Assembly: GCF_023973825.1 (NCBI RefSeq)
Contig: NC_090120.1
Coordinates: forward strand, 1,017,001-1,081,000
Length of the DNA stretch: 64,000 nt
Reading direction: 5' to 3'
Origin: Plasmodium brasilianum
Taxonomy: Eukaryota > Apicomplexa > Aconoidasida > Haemosporida > Plasmodiidae
The notes beneath the pieces are model-generated. The model saw only the letters and a program-made list of their open reading frames with translations. It had not been told where the DNA came from and did no database searches. Made by a program: the position numbers and the translations under genes. Shown one piece after another: positions 57,561 through 64,000 of this stretch (position 1 is the stretch's first letter; the number at the start of each line of letters is the position of its first letter).

Positions 57561-57964
57561 TTCTTCGTATCATTTCTTCGTACTATTCCTTCATTCCCAT
57601 TCCCTTTTGTTATCCTATTTTGTTTTATTTTTTCAAGAATTCACATCTTCACGTGCCTAATGTATGACAGTAAACTACCAATTTAATTTTCCGATTTTTA
57701 TGGAAAACCCTCATTACATTCTTAGTTTATTTTTTTTTTTTTTTTTTGATTATACATCATCTGGTTGTTTATGCCTTTGTTTTCATTTTTTTTTCAAATT
57801 AATTTTGTGTCATCAAATATCTTATTTATTTATTTATTGTTTACTCTTTCCTGCTTACTGTTCAATGTTTATTATATTTTTTTCTCTTTATGATCTTTTT
57901 TATTTATGAATTAACAAGCAAACACCTCCTGTACGGTTTTCTTATTATATATATATGTATATAA

Positions 57965-58145
57965 TTCGAATATGTGTATAATGCGAATATGTGTATAATG
58001 CGAATATGTGTATAATGCGAATATGTGTATAATGCGAATATGTGTATAATTCGAATATGTGTATAATGCGAATATGTGTATAATGCGAATATGTGTATAA
58101 TTCGAATATGTGTATAATTCGAATATGTGTATAATTCGAATATGT
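57965..58145. repeat. 16/17-bp AATATGTGTATAATGCG minisatellite
   Basis: Eleven copies alternating ATAATGCGAATATGTGT and ATAATTCGAATATGTGT, ending in TA dinucleotides. Confidence 0.9.
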
Positions 58146-58158
58146 ATATAATTCTTAA

Positions 58159-58196
<38 letters not shown>

Positions 58197-58404
58197 CAAA
58201 ACAAAACAGTGCTAATATACAACCTTTTATGAGATTTTTACAAAATAAATAAACTTGAAAAAGTTACAGTTAAAAACATAAGCATGACGGTAACAGGAGG
58301 ATTTGGAAATTCAAATACGGTTGGGAGCTAAGAATGGGGAAAAAAAATTTTTTTAAACGATCAAATATAGTTGTAGTTGTAGTTGCAGTTGTAGCTGTTT
58401 CCTT

Positions 58405-60702
58405 TTATGTATTATATTTTTCCTTTACGAAATCAAAAACCACATCCGCATCTTGTATAGAAGCCACTTCAACATTTTTCTTTTTTTCTGCAAAAATGGA
58501 AAGCGGAAACAAGAAACACGTTATGTATGTGTGTAGGCTGTGCACATATATATATATAGATATAGATAAATAGATAGATAAATAGATAGATAAATAGATA
58601 GATAAATAGATAGATATATCTATAGATAGATACAAAACGCGAACGAGCAAACGGGATGTATATATGATGAAATCTCAAATCGTTATGTGCTCTTTGCACC
58701 TAGATTTGCCAATCCCTTTATAATTTTAATTCCTTACCAGTGTCAAGTCTAATAATGTCAAAATAGTAGTCAAAGGAGTCGTAGTTAATACGTATTGTGC
58801 TGTTTTTTGTAAGGCAAGAATAGTACCTTAACTTCTCTTCTAATTTTTTCTATCAATAAGATGTATTAAGTAGAAAAAAAAAAAAAATAAATAAAATAAA
58901 ATAAATGCGTAATTCGTGAATACTACAATTCGATAATTATTTAAATATTTTAATTATAATTATAATGTTAATTATAGTTACATTTTTATTTTGTTATATC
59001 ATATTGTATTACATTATATCATATTATATTATTTATTTTTTTTTTTTTTTTTCCTTTTTTAACTTTTGGCTCGCTCATTTCAAAGAACTTTTTATGGTGT
59101 GGCTGCAAAATAACACTGGAGGCTGTGTCCAATTTTACGAATCTTAGTCTTACTACGTCGAAGCAGCTAAAAAATAATATATATATATAAATATAATAAA
59201 ATATAATGAAATATAATGAAATATAATAAAATATAATAAAATATAATGAAATATAATGAAATATAATAAAATATAATGAAATATAATGAAATATAATGAA
59301 ATATAATAAAATATAATGAAATATAATAAAATATAATGAAATATAATAAAATATAATGAAATATAATAGAATAAAAATTTCACAGTAATAAAAAGAAATA
59401 ATGGTGAAAAGAAAATACATAAATAAATTATCTAAATTTCAAGCGCCTTCTATTTTTATATATTTATTGTTTTATCCATTTTCCTGCCTAACTTCAGCTG
59501 CAACGATTTCATAACCCAAGTTGGCAAAAAGATAAAATTTTTTTTTGCTTTGAAATCCAAAACGTTGATGAAAACCCTGTCTAGTTCTATAAAGGAAGCA
59601 TAAAAGGTTAGAAAAAAAAAAGAGACAAAATGAACAGATGAATAAAAATGAACAAAACAGAATGAAGAAAACAAAAGGAAATAGTCTTTTATAAGACAGA
59701 GTCAACAGCCTTTCCCTCCATCCTTTCACACTTCTTCTCACTTACTGTTAATATTTTGGTACTCACACAGCTTGTTTACATCGAGCATGCTCATATTTTG
59801 ATAAATTAATTTTTTTTTTATATCAACTTTTTCGATGACAAAATTCCAAGGAACTTCAATATGTTTATTAAGTAGCTGCATAGATAAATGTAAACAAAAG
59901 AGATGAAGTAACAAAAGAGATGAAGTAACAAAAGAGATGAAGTAACAAAAGAGCGTTTATTCAAACCCATGTGCAAATGATCTGTACTATATTGTCTATA
60001 ACAATGTGTGCACATATAACACAAAATTATGTAACTCTTTTTTTCTTTTTTTTTAATTTTACTAGATCGTATATAAATAAAGGTAAGGAGGCTTTATCAC
60101 TATGCTGAATATTGTTATGGCAAAATGTACCTAAATCATTTTAGTAAGTTTCAAGAATGCAATAAAATAAATAAATATATGAAAAAAAAAAAAAATTTTG
60201 ATAAGCTCACATAATTCCTCTACGTGTACATGTTTATTTATACGTATTTCAATTGGTCAGTATATGATTTATGTGCACATTCCACAAGTGCATACATGGG
60301 AAGGTACTATACAAAATTTACAAAAACGTACTTACCATCGAACGGGTTAAATTTATCGCTAAGTGGTAGGGAGATCAAATAAAACTCATTCTTGTCATTT
60401 AATAAATTTAAATTGTTTATATCATTTACATATGTTAAAAGCTACAAATTGAATATAAAAGAAAAAACAAAAAAAAAAAATTTTATCATTGCGTCAGATA
60501 TCGATAACATATATTGTGTGTACAGCTTCTTCCACATTTTAAGATTAACTTTTGTCTTATATATAGTCTTAATAGTGTAATTCTTCATTCTTGTAAAAAT
60601 GGATAAATAAGGCTTGCATCTACGAATGTTATGCTTTGCCGATATGTAAGATATGTTATTTGTAGCTGCATTTTTCGAGTCAACACTGGTGTCTATACTC
60701 AG

Positions 60703-60734
<32 letters not shown>

Positions 60735-60986
60735 AAAAAATGAAGAATTAATAAAGTGGATAAGGAAAAGAAAAAAAATAAGAAAAAGAAAAAAGTACGA
60801 ATGAACATTTTGTAGTTTCATCAGACTTTGAAAAAAAATAAAAAAATAAAAACATCCCATTCCAAATTCTCTCAAACAACATTTCTTTTTCTTTCACATA
60901 ATTAATCTTTCATCCTTTTGCGCTTAAAATAACATACTCATAGTAAATGCAAAAGTTAGAAGGACACATAAAATAATTTTAATCAT
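58405..60986 (-). CDS. Apicoplast UFD1 of the symbiont-derived ERAD-like machinery (SELMA), nine exons
   Basis: Minus-strand exons: 60938-60986, 60550-60692, 60336-60441, 60063-60130, 59746-59875, 59493-59586, 59064-59166, 58738-58849, 58405-58487; 295 residues, every junction in phase. Exon 1 encodes a signal peptide (MIKIILCVLLTFAFTM) and exon 2 a basic Asn/Lys/Ser transit region. Exons 3-9 follow the UFD1 double-psi barrel: SDKASLPLFIYDLLLNKHIE with Pro-Trp after it (family G-D-K-x-x-L-P-x-S-A-L...P-M-x-F), NFIFLPTWVMKSLQL (family C-Y-L-P-x-W-M-M-x-x-L), FVKLDTASSVILQPHHKKFF, LRYYSCLTKNSTIRI and ASIQDADVVFDF (family I-I-E-x-D-x-x-V-D-F). UFD1 partners the Cdc48 ATPase; the leader-bearing plasmodial copy works in protein import across the second outermost apicoplast membrane. 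The exon 2 donor (GTTAAT) and the exon 6-7 GTTAGG/GTTAAA donors are non-optimal. Confidence 0.88.
59190..59370. repeat. 10-bp AATATAATGA/AATATAATAA array in UFD1 intron 6
   Basis: About 18 copies of AAATATAATG(A) with G/A changes, lying inside the intron between UFD1 exons 6 and 7. It produces spurious Ile/Phe/Tyr frames. Confidence 0.85.
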
Positions 60987-61782
60987 CTTAGGGCGTTCGA
61001 AAAAGGTAAACCACACTTAATATGTTGTATTATACTATATCGTGTTGTACTATATCGTGTTGTACTTTATCGTGTTGTACTTTATCGTGTTGTACTGTAT
61101 TGTATTTTACTGTGTCATAATCAGTTGTATTTTTTTTTTTCCCTTTTTTGGTCCATTATGTTTACTAAGGAGTATTAATTATAGCTATACGTAAAATTCA
61201 AATAATACATCTTCTAACAAATTGTTAGCTTATCGTTCATTAAAATGTACGAACGATTTTTATTTGAAAGAGATTAAAATTATCTTCTTTTTGAAAGTAT
61301 GCGGTATATTCGTGTTATGCAAAAAGAGCCATTAAAAAAGCTCTCCTTAAGGTTATAAAAAATAATAGAAACGACAAAAAAGAATAAAATAAAAAAAAAA
61401 AATAAATAAAAAAAATGTTTATAAAAAGTTAAGAAATAGTGAAAAGAACATGACTAAATCATGAAGAAAAAGATGAAAGATAAAATGAGAGAACAAAAAA
61501 ATAAATGTAATAAAGAAAAAATACTAATAAAACTCATATGCTTACATAATATAGGTACATACATTGAAGGAGAAACATAAATACATAAACTAAATGAACT
61601 GCATGAAATACATAAACTACATGAACTGCATGAAATACATAAACTACATGAACTGCATGAAATACATAAACTACATGAACTGCATGAAATACATAAAATA
61701 TATGAAACGCATGAATGACCTGAGTTAACTTAAAACGTGAAATGTTAACCTTTTTTTTTCATCTATAAGGCCGAACGTAACA

Positions 61783-61824
<42 letters not shown>

Positions 61825-62883
61825 TGCACACATAATATTTTATGTGTGCACAACTGTCATTTGAGGATTCACACTTTTAGTAGAATTATTTTTTTATCTT
61901 TTTGTCGGTTAAACTGAACATAAAAAATAGGAAAAGGAAATTAAACAGGCGCCTGCTTTTTCAATTTTTTAATTTTTTGTGTTGTATTTAATTATACTTT
62001 TTTTTATTGAAAAATTCCGTAACATGTAGAGTTTCCTCTTTTCAAATAATTTGTGAAGCACATATATTTACGTAAAAAAATACTTTTCGCGGCTTTCTAT
62101 ATTTTTATAAATACGCTTGTTTTGTTTTGTTTGCACACTGTTTCGAACAATTTCAGTTCAAAAAAAGAACGACTCGCAAATAAGGAAACGAATCGGAAAA
62201 AGTAAAAAAAAAAAAAAGGAAAAAATAAAAAGAAAAAATAAAAAGAAAAAATAAAAAGAAAAAATTAAAGAATTAAAAAAAAATTACAAAAAAAAAAATG
62301 AACAAATGAACAAAAAATCAACAAAAAATGAACAAAAAATCAACAACGTTAATTCTTCCCATCAAAACGTAAACATCTGATTTTAATTTTTTCATTTTAT
62401 CATTACTTTACTGTTGCTACACCATTACTTTATTATTACATTATCGATGTTTTATCAGTAGAGCAATTACAGGAATAAACATCTGAAGTACTATAAATTA
62501 CATGAACGACTCATGTAGACACAATTATATTTCACACAATGATGTAAGGAATAATTACAAGAATGTACAAACGAATCCTTTTTGATATGCCTTATTTTTT
62601 TGTTTCATTTAGTCCTACCAAGCTATCAATTCGCTGATTATTTAGAAACATGTGCATGTATTTAGATTTATGTACACATATATACATGTTCGAATATTTA
62701 CTAACACGTTCACGTATATACAAATGCATATGGGTCCTTTCTCCAAATTCAGCATTCTATTCATTTTGCTAAGGAAAAAATGACAAATAACATACCGTTC
62801 CAAAATGCTATTAATAATATAGTATTAAGGAATTCCTAACTTGTACAGCTTAAAATATTTCCATAAAATTTGGGTTTCAAAAG
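60987..62883. other. Intergenic region between UFD1 and the methyltransferase
   Basis: Contains a TTGTACTTTATCGTG repeat (61030-61095), a 27-bp array at about 61590-61715, TA runs, and A-rich stretches around 62200-62340. The methyltransferase 3' flank shows nothing coding. Confidence 0.65.
61590..61715. repeat. 27-bp CATGAACTGCATGAAATACATAAACTA array
   Basis: Four to five near-perfect copies, made of smaller ATGAA/ATACATAAA sub-units, in the UFD1 upstream region. Confidence 0.85.
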
Positions 62884-63546
62884 TTAGGAACATTTAAAAA
62901 TCAATGTAGTAATAATCTGACCGCTTCTTCCCGAAAATGTTATGGATTCATAGAATATTTCATCCATTAAAGATAATTTAAATTTTGAGCAGCTCTTGTT
63001 GAAGTTGTTAATAATATATAATATTTCCTCCTTACATGCGTTACATGATGTAATACATAAAAGTGTATGCCATCGAAAGAAAAATGATATTTGTTTAAAA
63101 TATTCATTCTGTTTATTATTCATAAAAAATATATCAAATGTTCCCTTATCATTTAATAATTTATAGTCATTCATTAATTTCGAATTTTTATTTAACTCCT
63201 TTTCAATATTACAAATATCTAACACTTGTACATATATATTGTTCGCATTATTAATATTAAACCATTTTTTGGCTAACTCTATAGCACTATTTGAAAAATC
63301 AAAACCATATAAATTTAAAAAACCTCTATTATATAATTTATGTAAGAATAATCCATTTCCACAGCCTATATCAAGTATTGATATACTCTTTTTTTCTTTA
63401 AAATTTTTGTCAATCCAATTAATTATTTTATCACAATTTTCCTCAAACCATTCTTCTAATTCAATATTTGACTCTTCGTAATTTTCCAATTCATTTTTAT
63501 AAACTTCTTCCCAGTAGCTCAATTTATGTAACTTGGATGGAGTCAT
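62884..63546 (-). CDS. EFM4/EEF1AKMT2-type elongation factor lysine methyltransferase (putative)
   Basis: 220 residues from the first ATG (MTPSKLHKLSYWEEVYKNEL). The frame extends upstream without another ATG to 63678, so a longer form is unlikely unless spliced. It is a seven-beta-strand SAM methyltransferase: motif I ISILDIGCGNGLFLHKL, motif II LYGFDFSNSAIELAKKW, a motif near LNDKGTFDIFF that matches the D-K-G-T-F/Y-D stretch typical of the EFM4 (METTL10) family, and ITSCNACKEEIL close to the C-terminus, where the family has I-T-S-C-N-W-T. FSGRSGQIITTLIF closes the domain (family F-G-G-R-S-G). The N-terminal S/W-x-x-x-Y-x-x-E-L and EEWFEEN signature also fits. EFM4 methylates a lysine of eEF1A in the cytosol. 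The region following DKGTFD is shortened relative to human. Confidence 0.85.
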   Translation of the reverse strand: MTPSKLHKLSYWEEVYKNELENYEESNIELEEWFEENCDKIINWIDKNFKEKKSISILDIGCGNGLFLHKLYNRGFLNLYGFDFSNSAIELAKKWFNINNANNIYVQVLDICNIEKELNKNSKLMNDYKLLNDKGTFDIFFMNNKQNEYFKQISFFFRWHTLLCITSCNACKEEILYIINNFNKSCSKFKLSLMDEIFYESITFSGRSGQIITTLIFKCS

Positions 63547-64000
63547 TTTCACTTTGCAATTTATTTGTTTTCTTATTTTTTTCCCCTTTCTTTTGATGTA
63601 GTGTAAAATTATTGTTGATATATTTTGTTTTGTCAAACATTCTCGTATTTTAATTTCATGTGCTTTATGTGGATACAATTTTTTTTTTCTTTTTCTTTTT
63701 TTTTTTCTTTTTCTTTTTTTTTTTTCTTAAATGTTATTCTTTAGATATATCCAAGCTCTAGGGCGCTTTAACACATTTGCCTAAGTTAGTAGCTTGTAAT
63801 AGTAATTGTTTTTCTCTCTTTAAATTATTATTTTTTTTTTTAATATTTTATCCTTCTTCCCGCCTTGTGTTGGGAAAAAAAGTGTATGTATGCACGCAAG
63901 GAGGCATTCATGGCGGTATGCATGTACGTACATAGATGTATATGCATATGTATAACGTTGTAACATTTCAATGAAAAAAATTTTCTGCAACTTGTATGCC
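63547..64000. other. Upstream flank of the methyltransferase gene
   Basis: Pyrimidine-rich (TTTCTTTTTC repeats at 63683-63727) and A/T-rich sequence to the window edge. The coding-like in-frame extension to 63678 is basic (YIKRKGKKIRKQ) but has no ATG. No further gene is seen. Confidence 0.6.

Larger units (their letters stand above)
56971..58404. other. Convergent intergenic gap with two arrays
   Basis: T-rich 3' flanks of both converging genes. It includes a 33-T run near 57136 and two minisatellites listed separately. No gene is supported. Confidence 0.7.

Noticed and set aside
57302..57686. Three overlapping Phe/Tyr/Leu frames before 57690
   Set aside because: Explained by the 13-bp stop-free minisatellite.
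63547..63678. N-terminal extension of the methyltransferase
   Set aside because: No ATG in the extension (it opens with TTG); the family starts close to the chosen Met.

Overview
The window is nuclear DNA of a Plasmodium species. The base composition is extremely A/T rich, there are long A or T homopolymers and short-period minisatellites in nearly every intergenic gap, coding regions are Asn/Lys-rich, introns are short GT-AG introns, and two proteins carry bipartite apicoplast leaders. The anchor is a fused two-domain phosphofructokinase of the Plasmodium PFK9 type. From memory, the neighbouring sugar-transporter-like MFS protein, thioredoxin and apicoplast UFD1 are also close to PFK9 on P. 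falciparum chromosome 9, so the segment looks syntenic with that region. The species is not falciparum-like in its minisatellites, but I cannot name it.

Layout from left to right: RNase H2 subunit C (+); an HPR/RAP-type organellar RNA-binding protein (-); PFK9 (-); a degenerate RluA-type pseudouridine synthase (+); an SLX9-like ribosome biogenesis factor (+); a small two-exon protein, probably mitochondrial (-); a GLTP/CPTP-fold lipid transfer protein (+); a 150-residue protein with a TTC4/Cns1-like N-terminus (+); a four-exon MFS transporter with a very long N-terminal extension (-); a five-exon secretory or organellar thioredoxin (+); a protein-only RNase P with a signal peptide (+); a four-helix membrane protein of at least six exons with an apparent frameshift (-); a large VPS41-like HOPS subunit with a C-terminal RING (+); the apicoplast UFD1 of the SELMA import machinery in nine exons (-); and an EFM4/EEF1AKMT2-type methyltransferase (-).

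Several of these genes are invisible or cut short as simple open frames. I built their exon models by hand from splice sites and phase: MFS C-terminus, thioredoxin, PRORP exon 1, the four-helix protein, UFD1 and the small mitochondrial candidate. All joins are in phase, but none has transcript support here.

There is no operon logic; genes are independent and separated by 0.4 to 4.5 kb of low-complexity DNA. Functionally, two proteins (PRORP and UFD1) point to the apicoplast, the thioredoxin has a signal-peptide-like start, and two (HPR protein and the small two-exon protein) point to the mitochondrion. I found no credible tRNA, rRNA, transposon or CRISPR array. The most notable signals are the loss of the catalytic Asp in the pseudouridine synthase, a mixed headgroup site in the lipid transfer protein, a 20-bp G-rich minisatellite of about 22 copies upstream of the transporter, a 20-cysteine tripeptide array in the VPS41-like protein, and the reading-frame break in the four-helix membrane protein.
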